From Streptomyces chumphonensis (GTDB taxonomy: Bacteria > Actinomycetota > Actinomycetes > Streptomycetales > Streptomycetaceae), in contig NZ_JACXYU010000013.1 in assembly GCF_014779715.1 (NCBI RefSeq), forward strand, positions 84,986-148,985: a DNA stretch of 64,000 bases. Direction: 5' to 3'. Positions 8,991-17,586 of the stretch are shown here, piece after piece. The position numbers and the translations under genes are program-made. How positions within the stretch are numbered: position 1 is the first letter of the stretch; each line of letters opens with the position of its first letter. The notes beneath the pieces are model-generated. The model was not told the DNA's origin. It ran no database searches and saw only the letters and a list, made by a program, of their open reading frames with translations.

Positions 8991-9022
8991 AAAAGCCCGC
9001 GGTCACATGCTCCGCAGGCTTT
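8991..9022 (-). promoter_or_regulatory. Terminator-like hairpin in the csp leader
   Basis: On the - strand, AAAGCCTGCGG (9022-9012) pairs with CCGCGGGCTTT (9002-8992) over 11 bp with one T-G wobble and a 9-nt loop. The 3' arm ends in T residues (8994-8991), like an intrinsic terminator. It lies about 70-100 nt before the csp start, so it could be an attenuator, a temperature-responsive leader structure, or the terminator of a short upstream RNA. Confidence 0.45.
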
Positions 9023-9164
9023 GTACTGCAAGGAAACCAAACTGCAACTCGCTTGGAGCGTAGCACGCTCGGTGCGGGTGCGGTAGTGCTTCATGATCCG
9101 TGGCGTCGTGCCTGGTCGAGAGGGCGGCGGGACGGGTCCGTGCGGCGCGGGCGGGGGCCGGGCG

Positions 9165-9170
9165 TACCCT
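9165..9170 (+). promoter_or_regulatory. -10 box of a leaderless mqnA promoter
   Basis: TACCCT fits the Streptomyces TAnnnT -10 pattern and lies 7 nt before the GTG at 9178. No ribosome binding site is present there. Together these suggest a leaderless mRNA starting at or next to the start codon. The -35 region is weak. Confidence 0.5.
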
Positions 9171-9177
9171 CCGCAGT

Positions 9178-10053
<876 letters not shown>

Positions 10054-10117
10054 GGCTGACCGGCCGTCCCCCCGGTGTCCTACGCTTACGCCGCGTGGCA
10101 CACAGGGGGGATGAGGC

Positions 10118-11872
10118 ATGGAGGCGCTGAGCGCGGACGACCCACGGGTCATCGGGAGCTACCGGCTGCTGCGCCGTCTCGGCGCGGGCGGCATGGGGCG
10201 GGTCTACCTGGGGCGCAGCGGCGGTGGCCGCACGGTCGCGGTCAAGGTGGTGCACGGCCACTTCGCCGCCGACGAGCAGTTCCGCGCCCGCTTCCGCCGG
10301 GAGATCGAGGCCGCCCGGCGGGTCGGCGGCCAGTGGACGGCCCCCGTCCTGGACGCCGACCCGGACGCGCCGACGCCCTGGGTGGCGACCGGCTACGTCG
10401 CGGGCCCCGACCTCCAGCACGCCGTCTCCCGGCACGGCCCCCTGCCCGAGCGCGGGGTGCGGGCCCTGGGTGCGGGCCTGGCGGAGGCGCTGTCGGCCGT
10501 GCACGGCATCGGGCTGCTCCACCGGGACGTCAAGCCGTCCAACGTCCTGCTCACCCTCGACGGCCCGCGGCTCATCGACTTCGGCATCGCCCGCGCCACG
10601 GACGCCACCGCCTCCCTGACGGCCACCGGCATGTCCGTCGGCTCGCCCGGCTACATGTCGCCGGAGCAGGTGCAGGGGCAGGACGTGGGCAGCGCGAGCG
10701 ACGTCTTCTCGCTCGGCGCCGTCCTCGCCTTCGCCGCGACCGGCCGGCCGCCCTTCCCCGGTGACGGCGCGGCCGTCCTGCTCTACAAGGTCGTGCACGA
10801 GGAGCCGGAACTGCACGGCCTCCAGGGCGAGCTGTGGCATCTCGTCACCGCCTGCCTGGCCAAGGACCCGGCCGAGCGCCCCGCCGTCGCGGAGGTCGTC
10901 CGCTACCTGGCGGGGCGGGAGGGTGCCGCCGCGCTGGTGGCCGGGGGCTGGCTCCCCGGGCCGGTCGTGGAGGGCGTCAGCCGTCGCGCGGTGGCCCTGC
11001 TGGAGCTGGAGGACGAGGCGACGGAGGGTCCGAGCGGTCCGGACGGGCCCCCGCCGCCCCCGGGCCCGTCCACCCCGCCGCCGGGCCCGTCGACGCCGCC
11101 GCCGGGTGGCCCGTCCACCCCGCCGCCGGGTGGCCCGTCGACGCCGCCCGGGTCGTGGCCGGGCGGTCCGGCCGGGCACGGACCCGTCGGGCCGCAGCCC
11201 TACGCCGTCGCCCCGCAGTACCACCGGCCCCCACAGCACCACCAGGCGGCTCCGTTCCACCAGGCGTCCACCGGCGCCGCGCTGCCGCACCCGCGCGGCG
11301 ACGCCTCCGGTGGCGGCGTCGTCCAGCGCGCCCTGCTCCTGGCGGCGGCCGGCATCGTGCTGGCCGTCCTCGTGACGCTCGCCGTCGTGCTCCTGCCCGA
11401 GGACGACGGCGGCCGGGCGGCGGCGGGGACGACGGCCGGCACGACGGCCGGCACGACGGCCGGGACGACGGAAGGGGCCACGGGCGGCGACGACGGCCCG
11501 GGTGAGGACGCCGTCCCCGAGGCGTTCGTCGGCACCTGGACCGGCACCGTGACCACCGACAGCGGCCTGGAGGCCGGCGAGCTGACCGTCGTCGTCGAGG
11601 AGGGGCACGTCGGCGGCGAGGTCGCGGAGCTCACCACGCGCTACCTGGGCCAGGAGTGCACGGGCGTGGGCACCGTGGAGTCGGTCGGCGCCGAGCGGCT
11701 GGAGCTGTCGGAACGGGCCGTGGAGAACCCGACCGTGCTGGGCGTCCCCCTGTGCAGTGCGAGCGACGCCTTCACCCTCACCCTCCGGGACGGCGGCGAC
11801 ACCCTGCGCTTCCGGGCGGAGGACGCGGCGGCGGGCAACCCGAGCGCCGACCTCACCCGCGGCGGGGGCTGA
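10118..11872 (+). CDS. Membrane-anchored Ser/Thr protein kinase (PknB-like)
   Basis: 584 residues. The kinase domain (about 14-265) has the glycine loop GAGGMGRVYLG, catalytic Lys43 in VAVKVV, HRDVKPSN (Asp137), DFGIARA (Asp154) and GSPGYMSPEQ, so it should be active. A Pro-rich juxtamembrane linker follows (about 305-345, repeats of PPGPSTPP), then one membrane helix (about 404-426), a short GTTA repeat and an extracytoplasmic domain (about 465-584) of unknown ligand, with two Cys (QECTG and PLCSAS). A TACGCT -10 box is at 10081-10086 and GGGGGGATGAGG precedes ATG 10118. Its place beside mqnA is recalled from other Streptomyces; no functional link is established. Confidence 0.9.
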   Translation: MEALSADDPRVIGSYRLLRRLGAGGMGRVYLGRSGGGRTVAVKVVHGHFAADEQFRARFRREIEAARRVGGQWTAPVLDADPDAPTPWVATGYVAGPDLQHAVSRHGPLPERGVRALGAGLAEALSAVHGIGLLHRDVKPSNVLLTLDGPRLIDFGIARATDATASLTATGMSVGSPGYMSPEQVQGQDVGSASDVFSLGAVLAFAATGRPPFPGDGAAVLLYKVVHEEPELHGLQGELWHLVTACLAKDPAERPAVAEVVRYLAGREGAAALVAGGWLPGPVVEGVSRRAVALLELEDEATEGPSGPDGPPPPPGPSTPPPGPSTPPPGGPSTPPPGGPSTPPGSWPGGPAGHGPVGPQPYAVAPQYHRPPQHHQAAPFHQASTGAALPHPRGDASGGGVVQRALLLAAAGIVLAVLVTLAVVLLPEDDGGRAAAGTTAGTTAGTTAGTTEGATGGDDGPGEDAVPEAFVGTWTGTVTTDSGLEAGELTVVVEEGHVGGEVAELTTRYLGQECTGVGTVESVGAERLELSERAVENPTVLGVPLCSASDAFTLTLRDGGDTLRFRAEDAAAGNPSADLTRGGG

Positions 11873-11950
11873 CCGCCCGGCCGCCGGGTCCGTCGGCGCG
11901 CTGGCGTACGCTGGGCGCGTCGTACGCACCTGCCGGAAGGGGCCGCCCCG

Positions 11951-13147
11951 GTGACCGAGAACGCCGACCTCACGTCCGTCCTCGACCGCGCCGCTCAGGG
12001 CGGCCGGATCACCGCCGAGGAGGCGCTGGAGCTCTACCGGCACGCTCCGCTGCACGCGCTGGGCCGGGCGGCCGACGCCGTCCGCCGCCGCCGCTACGCG
12101 GGCACGGAGCACATCGCGACGTACATCATCGAGCGGAACATCAACTACACCAACGCCTGCGTCACGGCGTGCAAGTTCTGCGCCTTCTACGCGCCGCCCA
12201 AGAGCGACAAGGTGTGGACGCGCGACCTGGACGACATCCTGCGCCGCTGCGCGGAGACGGTGGAGCTGGGCGGCACCCAGGTCATGTTCCAGGGCGGCCA
12301 CCACCCCGACTACGGCGTCGAGTACTACGAGGAGCACTTCTCCGCGATCAAGAAGGCGTTCCCGCAGCTCGTCATCCACTCCCTCGGTGCCTCCGAGGTC
12401 GAGCACATGTCGCGGATCTCCGGCGTCACCCCGGAGGAGGCCATCGAGCGCATCCACGCCGCCGGGCTGGACTCGTTCGCGGGCGCCGGGGCCGAGCTGC
12501 TGCCCGAGCGGGCGCGCAACGCCATCGCGCCGCTGAAGGAGTCCGGCGAACGCTGGCTGGAGATCATGGAGATCGCCCACCGCCTCGGCGTCGAGTCGAC
12601 GTCGACGATGCTCATGGGCACCGGCGAGACCAACGCCGAACGCATCGAGCACCTGCGGATGATCCGGGACGTGCAGGACCGCACCGGCGGCTTCCGCGCC
12701 TTCATCCCGTACACCTACCAGCCGCAGAACAACGTGCTGAAGGGCCGCACGCAGGCCACCCTCTTCGAGTACCTGCGCCTGATCGCCGTGGCCCGGCTGT
12801 TCCTCGACAACGTCGCCCACATCCAGGGCTCGTGGCTGACGGTCGGCAAGGACGTGGGCCAGCTCTCCCTGCACTACGGCGCCGACGACCTCGGCTCGGT
12901 CATGCTGGAGGAGAACGTGGTCTCCTCGGCGGGCGCCAAGCACCGCTCCAACCTCACCGAGCTGCTGCACCTCATCCGGGCGGCGGGCCGCGTCCCCGCC
13001 CAGCGCTCGACGACGTACGAGCACCTGCTGGTCAACGACGACCCCGCGAACGACCCGGCCGACGACCGCGTCGTCTCCCACCTGTCGTCCACCGCCCTCG
13101 CGGGCGGCACGGCGCACCCCGAGCTCAAGCTCATCGACGCCGGCTGA
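11951..13147 (+). CDS. mqnC: Dehypoxanthine futalosine cyclase MqnC (radical SAM)
   Basis: Cyclises dehypoxanthine futalosine in menaquinone biosynthesis. The 398-residue radical SAM protein has the 4Fe-4S/SAM motif C70-x3-C74-x2-C77 in NACVTACKFCAFYA, and family segments IERNINYTN, GGTQVMFQGGHHPDYG, ESTSTMLMGTGETNAERIEHL, QNNVLKGRTQATLFEYL and LEENVVSSAGAKHRSN. These distinguish it from the related aminofutalosine synthase MqnE. A TACGCT -10 box lies at 11907-11912 and GGAAGGGG precedes GTG 11951. The next gene starts 14 bp after the stop. Confidence 0.93.
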   Translation: MTENADLTSVLDRAAQGGRITAEEALELYRHAPLHALGRAADAVRRRRYAGTEHIATYIIERNINYTNACVTACKFCAFYAPPKSDKVWTRDLDDILRRCAETVELGGTQVMFQGGHHPDYGVEYYEEHFSAIKKAFPQLVIHSLGASEVEHMSRISGVTPEEAIERIHAAGLDSFAGAGAELLPERARNAIAPLKESGERWLEIMEIAHRLGVESTSTMLMGTGETNAERIEHLRMIRDVQDRTGGFRAFIPYTYQPQNNVLKGRTQATLFEYLRLIAVARLFLDNVAHIQGSWLTVGKDVGQLSLHYGADDLGSVMLEENVVSSAGAKHRSNLTELLHLIRAAGRVPAQRSTTYEHLLVNDDPANDPADDRVVSHLSSTALAGGTAHPELKLIDAG

Positions 13148-13160
13148 GCGCCCGCCCGCC

Positions 13161-13679
13161 GTGCTGACGCTCCACGTGCCGGAGACCGGCGACGCGGTCC
13201 TCGTCGAGGACGGGACGCTCGTCGCCGTCGGCCCGGCGGCGGAGCTGGCCGCCGCCCGTCCCGGGGCACGGGAGCGCCGCTGGCCGGGCGCCATCGGTCC
13301 CGGCCACTGCGAACCCGACGCGGCCCGCCTGCTCCAGGACGCCTACCACCCCGACCCCCGGGAGGCGGCCGAGCTGGGCACCGCGCCGCTGACCGGTCCG
13401 GCGCTCGCCGCGCTCGGGCCGCTGGACGCCGCCCGGTGGGGCGGCAGCGCCCGGCGCGGCCTCCAGCGGCTGCTGGCCCAGGGGGTGACGGCCCTCGTCG
13501 GCCCGTTTGACCGGCCGCCGGTCCGGACGGCGGTCCGGCGCTCGGGCCTGCCCGTCCTGCCGGAGCCCGTGGCGCCGCGGCTGACGGTCGGGGGCCCCGC
13601 GCACTTCACGGTGACGGCGCCGGACGGCACCTGCCGCGCCGCCGTCCTGGCCGGCCGCATCGTGTACCGCGGCCGCTGA
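13161..13679 (+). CDS. Imidazolonepropionase-like (amidohydrolase-edge) hypothetical protein
   Basis: 172 residues. The ends resemble the beta-sandwich edge of amidohydrolases: an opening LHVPETGDAVLVEDGTLVAVGPAAEL and a closing GGPAHFTVTAPDGTCRAAVLAGRIVYRGR. The metal-binding TIM-barrel core expected between them is missing, so catalysis of that type is unlikely. Similar short proteins follow mqnC in other Streptomyces, as far as I recall. GTG 13161 is 14 bp after mqnC, so it is probably co-transcribed. Function unknown. Confidence 0.65.
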   Translation: MLTLHVPETGDAVLVEDGTLVAVGPAAELAAARPGARERRWPGAIGPGHCEPDAARLLQDAYHPDPREAAELGTAPLTGPALAALGPLDAARWGGSARRGLQRLLAQGVTALVGPFDRPPVRTAVRRSGLPVLPEPVAPRLTVGGPAHFTVTAPDGTCRAAVLAGRIVYRGR

Positions 13680-13751
13680 GAGCTCCCCGGGGCGTCCGGG
13701 AGCCTCCCCCGGCCCCCCGGCCCCGGCCCCCACACGGCCCCCGCCCGGCGC

Positions 13752-13757
13752 TAGGCT
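13752..13757 (+). promoter_or_regulatory. -10 box of a leaderless promoter
   Basis: TAGGCT lies 7 nt before GTG 13765 and no ribosome binding site intervenes; the same geometry as upstream of mqnA. Confidence 0.45.
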
Positions 13758-13764
13758 CGCGGTC

Positions 13765-14466
13765 GTGATCGCGAACGTGCGCAGCTTCCGACGGGGTCGG
13801 CTCTCGCGGGCGGAGGCCGTCGCGGCGGTCGGGGGACTCCGCAACCACCACACCGTCGCGCAGGTGACCGCCGCCCTGGACGGGTCCGGGGACGCCGTCC
13901 GCGACGTCTGGGTGGCCGACGGCGACCTGCACGTCCCCGGCGACCTCGACCTGACGCGGGAGCGTGTCCACTTCCTGGCCGTGCTCGGTGATCTCACGGT
14001 GGACGGCGTGTACCGCGACAGCGACGACCCCGAGTCCCTGCTGCTGGTGACCGGTGCCATGCGGGCCCGCGACGTCGTGACCGCCGGCTGGCTCGACGTG
14101 TACGGCGACCTGACCACCGACCGGCTCGTCGGCGACTACAACGACTGCTCCGCCCGCGTCGACGGCGACGTGCGGGCCCGCCTCTTCTACGGCGAGAACC
14201 ACCACTTCACCATCGGCGGCGCGCTGCGGGCCGGGACCGTCATCGGCCGGCCGAGGCTCGACGTCGCCGTTCGGCCGGACGTGATCGACGAGGACGACCC
14301 CCGCATGCTGGAGCACTTCGACCGCGACCTCCTCGACGTGTTCGACGACCATGACGCGAACGGCGACGCGGTCACCTGCGTCGCCGGTCTGCGCGACGTC
14401 GCCGAGGTGAAGCGCCGGGTCGCGGCGGGCCTCCCGCTGCGCACCGCCGGGCCGCCCGGCCACTGA
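13765..14466 (+). CDS. Hypothetical protein with repetitive, bactofilin-like segments
   Basis: 233 residues, not assigned to a family with confidence. The middle part (about 45-155) has short hydrophobic repeats spaced about 20 residues apart (DGDLHVPGDLDLT, VLGDLTVDGVYRD, LVTGAMRARDVVTAGWLDVYGDLTTD, RVDGDVRARLFYG, IGGALRAGTVIG), a pattern of stacked beta-helix rungs like polymer-forming proteins. No signal peptide or membrane segment is seen. GTG 13765 is supported by the leaderless -10 spacing. It lies between the mqnC pair and menG on the same strand, but nothing ties it to quinone synthesis. Confidence 0.6.
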   Translation: MIANVRSFRRGRLSRAEAVAAVGGLRNHHTVAQVTAALDGSGDAVRDVWVADGDLHVPGDLDLTRERVHFLAVLGDLTVDGVYRDSDDPESLLLVTGAMRARDVVTAGWLDVYGDLTTDRLVGDYNDCSARVDGDVRARLFYGENHHFTIGGALRAGTVIGRPRLDVAVRPDVIDEDDPRMLEHFDRDLLDVFDDHDANGDAVTCVAGLRDVAEVKRRVAAGLPLRTAGPPGH

Positions 14467-14525
14467 CCCGCGCCGACGGCACCCCCGGCGCCGACGCCGG
14501 GCCGGGGAGGGTGAACAATGGCCGT

Positions 14526-15230
14526 GTGACGCGCGCCAGCCTGGAGAAGCAGCCCCACGACGTCGCCGCGATGTTCGACCGGGTCGCGGCCAAGTACGAC
14601 CTCACCAACGACGTCATCTCGCTGGGCCAGGCCCGGCTGTGGCGCCGTGCCGTGGCGCAGGCGGTGGCCGCGCGCCCGGGGGAGCGCGTGCTCGACCTCG
14701 CCGCCGGGACGGGGACGTCCTCCCTGCCGTTCTCCCGGGCCGGCGCCTACACCGTCCCCTGCGACTTCAGCACCGGCATGCTGGCCGAGGGCCGACAGCG
14801 TCACTCCTGGCTGCCGTTCACGGCGGGCGACGCCACCCGGCTGCCGTTCCGCGACGACGCGTTCGACGCCGTCACCATCTCCTTCGGCCTGCGCAACGTG
14901 CAGGACACGCAGGCCGCGCTGGGCGAGATGCTCCGGGTGACGCGTCCCGGCGGCCGGATCGTCGTGTGCGAGTTCAGCCAGCCCGTGCTGCGGCCCCTGC
15001 GCACCCTCTACTCCGAGTACCTGATGAAGGCGCTGCCGCCGATCGCCCGGACCGTGTGCTCCAACCCGGACGCGTACGTGTACCTCGCCGAGTCCATCCG
15101 CTCCTGGCCCGACCAGCCCCAGCTGGCGCGGCGGTTGCAGCGGGCGGGCTGGTCCCGCGTCGCGTGGCGCGACCTGACCGGCGGCATCGTCGCCCTGCAC
15201 CGGGGAACGAAGCCGGGCACCACGCCCTGA
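14526..15230 (+). CDS. menG: Demethylmenaquinone methyltransferase
   Basis: SAM-dependent C-methylation of demethylmenaquinone, the last ring step of menaquinone synthesis. The 234-residue protein matches the UbiE/MenG family: opening KQPHDVAAMFDRVAAKYDLTND, SAM motif LDLAAGTGTSS (about 56-66), GDATRLPFRDDAFDAVTISFGLRNV, RPGGRIVVCEFSQP and NPDAYVYLAESI. GTG 14526 aligns with the usual MTRASL-type N-terminus; an in-frame GTG at 14511 would add five residues. The MenJ-like gene follows 65 bp later. Confidence 0.93.
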   Translation: MTRASLEKQPHDVAAMFDRVAAKYDLTNDVISLGQARLWRRAVAQAVAARPGERVLDLAAGTGTSSLPFSRAGAYTVPCDFSTGMLAEGRQRHSWLPFTAGDATRLPFRDDAFDAVTISFGLRNVQDTQAALGEMLRVTRPGGRIVVCEFSQPVLRPLRTLYSEYLMKALPPIARTVCSNPDAYVYLAESIRSWPDQPQLARRLQRAGWSRVAWRDLTGGIVALHRGTKPGTTP

Positions 15231-15255
15231 CCCCGGAGCGGCCGGGCGCGACGCA

Positions 15256-15261
15256 TAGACT
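15256..15261 (+). promoter_or_regulatory. -10 box upstream of the MenJ-like reductase
   Basis: TAGACT fits TAnnnT. It lies 10 nt before an in-frame GTG (15272) and 34 nt before the GTG at 15296 that has a GGGAG ribosome binding site, so it could serve either start. Confidence 0.35.
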
Positions 15262-15295
15262 TCCCGGACCAGTGCCCTCATCCCCGGGAGTCCTC

Positions 15296-16588
15296 GTGGC
15301 GGAACCGCAGTCGAAGCCGGCCTCGGAGCACCAGGCCGATGTGATCGTCGTCGGGGCGGGGCCCGCCGGGTCCACGACCGCGTACCATCTGGCCCGTTCG
15401 GGGCTCGACGTCCTGCTGCTGGAGAAGACGGCGTTCCCCCGCGAGAAGGTCTGCGGCGACGGCCTGACGCCGCGCGCCGTCAAGCAGCTCGTCGCCATGG
15501 GGATCGACATCTCCGAGGAGGCCGGCTGGCTGCGCAACAAGGGGCTGCGCATCATCGCGGGCGGCCAGCGCCTCCAGCTCGACTGGCCGGACCTGGCGAG
15601 CTACCCCGACTACGGACTCGTCCGCAAGCGCGACGACTTCGACGAGCAGCTGGCCCGGCAGGCCGAGAAGGCCGGGGCGCGACTGTACGAGCGCTGCAAC
15701 GTCGGCGACCCGGTCCTGGACGCCGCCGGGCGCATCACCGGCGTCGAGGCGAAGCTCGGCGAGGACCGGCGGCCCGCCGTCTTCCGCGCGCCCGTGGTCG
15801 TCGCCGCCGACGGCAACTCCACCCGGCTGTCGCTCAAGATGGGCCTGCACCGCCGCGAGGACCGCCCGATGGGCGTCGCGGTGCGCACCTACTTCACCTC
15901 GCCCCGGCACGACGACGACTACCTGGAGTCGTGGCTGGAGCTGTGGGACCGCCGGGGCGCCGAGGACCGCCTGCTCCCCGGCTACGGCTGGATCTTCGGC
16001 ATGGGCGACGGTACGTCCAACGTCGGCCTCGGCATCCTCAACAGCTCCAGCGCCTTCCGCGAGCTGGACTGGCGCGAGGTGCTGAAGGCGTGGTGCGCCT
16101 CCATGCCGGAGGAGTGGGGCTACACCCCCGACAACATGACGACGCCCATCCGGGGCGCCGCCCTGCCCATGGCCTTCAACCGCAAGCCGCACTACACGCG
16201 CGGCCTGCTGCTCGTCGGCGACGCGGGCGGGCTGGTGAACCCGTTCAACGGCGAGGGCATCGCGTACGCCATGGAGTCCGGGGCGATGGCGGCCGACGTC
16301 GTCGTGCAGGCGCAGTCCCGGCAGACCGCGCTCCAGCGTGAGCGGGCCCTGCGGCACTATCCCAAGGTGCTCGCCGACACCTACGGCGGCTACTACACCC
16401 TCGGCCGGGCCTTCGTGAAGCTCATCGGCAACCCGAAGGTCATGAAGCTCGCCGCCGAACGCGGCCTGTCGCACCCGCTGCTGATGCGTTTCACCCTCAA
16501 GCTGCTGGCCAACCTGACCGACCCGACGGGCGGCGACGCGATGGACCGCGTCATCAACGGCCTCTCCCGCGTCGCCCCCCGCGCCTGA
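15296..16588 (+). CDS. Geranylgeranyl-reductase-family FAD protein, MenJ-like menaquinone side-chain reductase
   Basis: A 430-residue FAD-dependent reductase. FAD-binding GxGxxG is GAGPAG (20-25), followed by the conserved FPREKVCGDGLTPRAV and the C-terminal FAD motif LLLVGDAGGLVNPFNGEGIAYAMESG. It resembles mycobacterial MenJ, which saturates one isoprene unit of menaquinone; its place after menG makes partial saturation of the MK-9 chain the best guess, while archaeal-type lipid reduction is less likely here. GTG 15296 has GGGAG 5 nt upstream; GTG 15272 is the alternative. The frame is open far upstream through menG, but only by chance GC-rich reading. Confidence 0.85.
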   Translation: MAEPQSKPASEHQADVIVVGAGPAGSTTAYHLARSGLDVLLLEKTAFPREKVCGDGLTPRAVKQLVAMGIDISEEAGWLRNKGLRIIAGGQRLQLDWPDLASYPDYGLVRKRDDFDEQLARQAEKAGARLYERCNVGDPVLDAAGRITGVEAKLGEDRRPAVFRAPVVVAADGNSTRLSLKMGLHRREDRPMGVAVRTYFTSPRHDDDYLESWLELWDRRGAEDRLLPGYGWIFGMGDGTSNVGLGILNSSSAFRELDWREVLKAWCASMPEEWGYTPDNMTTPIRGAALPMAFNRKPHYTRGLLLVGDAGGLVNPFNGEGIAYAMESGAMAADVVVQAQSRQTALQRERALRHYPKVLADTYGGYYTLGRAFVKLIGNPKVMKLAAERGLSHPLLMRFTLKLLANLTDPTGGDAMDRVINGLSRVAPRA

Positions 16589-16613
16589 GCGCACCCGCCC
16601 CGCACGCCGAGGT

Positions 16614-16654
16614 AGCGGCGGCCCTCCCCGCCTGATCGGGGGGCGGCCGCCGCT
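16614..16654. terminator. Bidirectional terminator hairpin
   Basis: AGCGGCGGCC (16614-16623) pairs perfectly with GGCCGCCGCT (16645-16654), with additional C/G pairing inside the loop. It separates the MenJ-like gene from the convergent HxlR regulator. Confidence 0.75.
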
Positions 16655-16664
16655 TCGGCGTCCG

Positions 16665-17048
16665 TCAGCCCTCGAAGCGGCGGCGCGCGTCCTCGATGTG
16701 CCCGAGGTGCCGCTGCGTCCACGCGCACAGGGCGTCGACCGTCGCGCGCAGCGCCCGGCCCGGCTCGGTGAGGGTGTACTCGACCCGAGGGGGAACGGTG
16801 GGGTGCACCGTCCGGTCGACGAGGCCGTTGCGCTCCAGCATGCGCAGGTTCTGGGTGAGCATCTTGTGGCTGACGCCCGCCACCTCGTCCCGCACCTCGC
16901 TGAAGCGCAGGGTGCGCTCACCGAGGGCTTCGATGATCAGGAGCGCCCACTTGTTGGCGACGTCCGAGAAGATCTCCCGGGCGAGCGAGTCGGCACGCCG
17001 CAGGTCCGCGTCCTCGGGCAGGTCCTGGCGCTGCCGCGTGGTCACCAT
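16665..17048 (-). CDS. HxlR-family winged-helix transcriptional regulator
   Basis: 127 residues with a winged helix: FSDVANKWALLIIEAL, LRFSEVRDEVAGVSHKMLTQNLRMLERNGLV and the wing HPTVPPRVEYTLTEPGRAL. No extra domain and only one Cys (Cys108, in LCAWTQ). HxlR regulators often control a divergent neighbour, here the RidA gene starting 102 bp away. GGAGGAACCTC precedes ATG 17048. Direct repeats in the shared intergenic region are candidate operators. Confidence 0.9.
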   Translation of the reverse strand: MVTTRQRQDLPEDADLRRADSLAREIFSDVANKWALLIIEALGERTLRFSEVRDEVAGVSHKMLTQNLRMLERNGLVDRTVHPTVPPRVEYTLTEPGRALRATVDALCAWTQRHLGHIEDARRRFEG

Positions 17049-17078
17049 GAGGTTCCTCCGTCACCGGAAAGTGCGTTC

Positions 17079-17118
17079 TTCCCGGTAGACGGTAACTCTC
17101 CTAGGGTTTCCCGGTAAC
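17079..17118. promoter_or_regulatory. Direct repeats between hxlR and ridA (candidate operator)
   Basis: TTCCCGGTA occurs at 17079-17087 and 17108-17116, and CGGTAAC at 17090-17096 and 17112-17118. A TAGGGT -10-like box for ridA lies between them at 17102-17107. The arrangement suits binding by the adjacent HxlR protein; this is inferred. Confidence 0.4.
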
Positions 17119-17149
17119 CACTGGAGAGCACTACAGAAGGGCCCGGCCC

Positions 17150-17554
17150 ATGGCCACCACGATCGACGCCTTCCACCGCAACGTCCCGGCCGAGAGCGCC
17201 TTCGGCTACGCGCAGGCCGTCAGGTCCGGCACTCTCATCCACGCCTCGGGACAGTTCTCCTACGACGACGCGGGCGAGTTCGTCCACGCGGACGACTTCG
17301 GCGCCCAGCTCGGGCAGACCTACGTCAACATGGACGCGATCCTGGACCACTACGGGGCGACCCGGAAGCAGATCGTCTCGCAGACCGTGTACGTCGTCGG
17401 TCTGCGGCAGAACGGTGCGGCCCTGATGGCGGGCAACCCCGCGTACTACGGCGACCACCGCCCCGCCAACACCGTCCTCGGTGTCACGGAACTGGCCTTC
17501 CCCGGCCAGTTCGTCGAGATCGCCTTCGTCGTCGACACGACGTTGCCGGCCTGA
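17150..17554 (+). CDS. RidA/YjgF-family protein
   Basis: 134 residues of the RidA fold (FGYAQAVRSGTLIHASGQFSYDDAGEF, a middle helix, HRPANTVLGVTELAFPGQFVEIAFVVDT). Family members hydrolyse reactive enamine/imine intermediates or act in catabolic pathways. The catalytic Arg of archetypal RidA (usually within R-P-A-R) is replaced here by HRPANT, so it may belong to a divergent subgroup with another activity. Divergent from the HxlR regulator, which probably controls it. Its stop codon is inside a long terminator hairpin. Confidence 0.85.
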   Translation: MATTIDAFHRNVPAESAFGYAQAVRSGTLIHASGQFSYDDAGEFVHADDFGAQLGQTYVNMDAILDHYGATRKQIVSQTVYVVGLRQNGAALMAGNPAYYGDHRPANTVLGVTELAFPGQFVEIAFVVDTTLPA

Positions 17555-17580
17555 GCGGTCGCGCAGGCCGGCAACGTCGT
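17537..17580. terminator. Long bidirectional terminator overlapping the ridA stop
   Basis: A perfect 17-bp inverted repeat, ACGACGTTGCCGGCCTG (17537-17553) with its complement at 17564-17580, around a 10-nt loop that includes the end of the TGA stop. It lies between convergent ridA and the NlpC/P60 gene. Confidence 0.8.
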
Positions 17581-17586
17581 AGTGGA

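Noticed and set aside
14639..16588. Apparent 649-residue fusion of menG-region sequence to the reductase
   Set aside because: The N-terminal third is menG read in another frame; the reductase has its own start and ribosome binding site at 15296.
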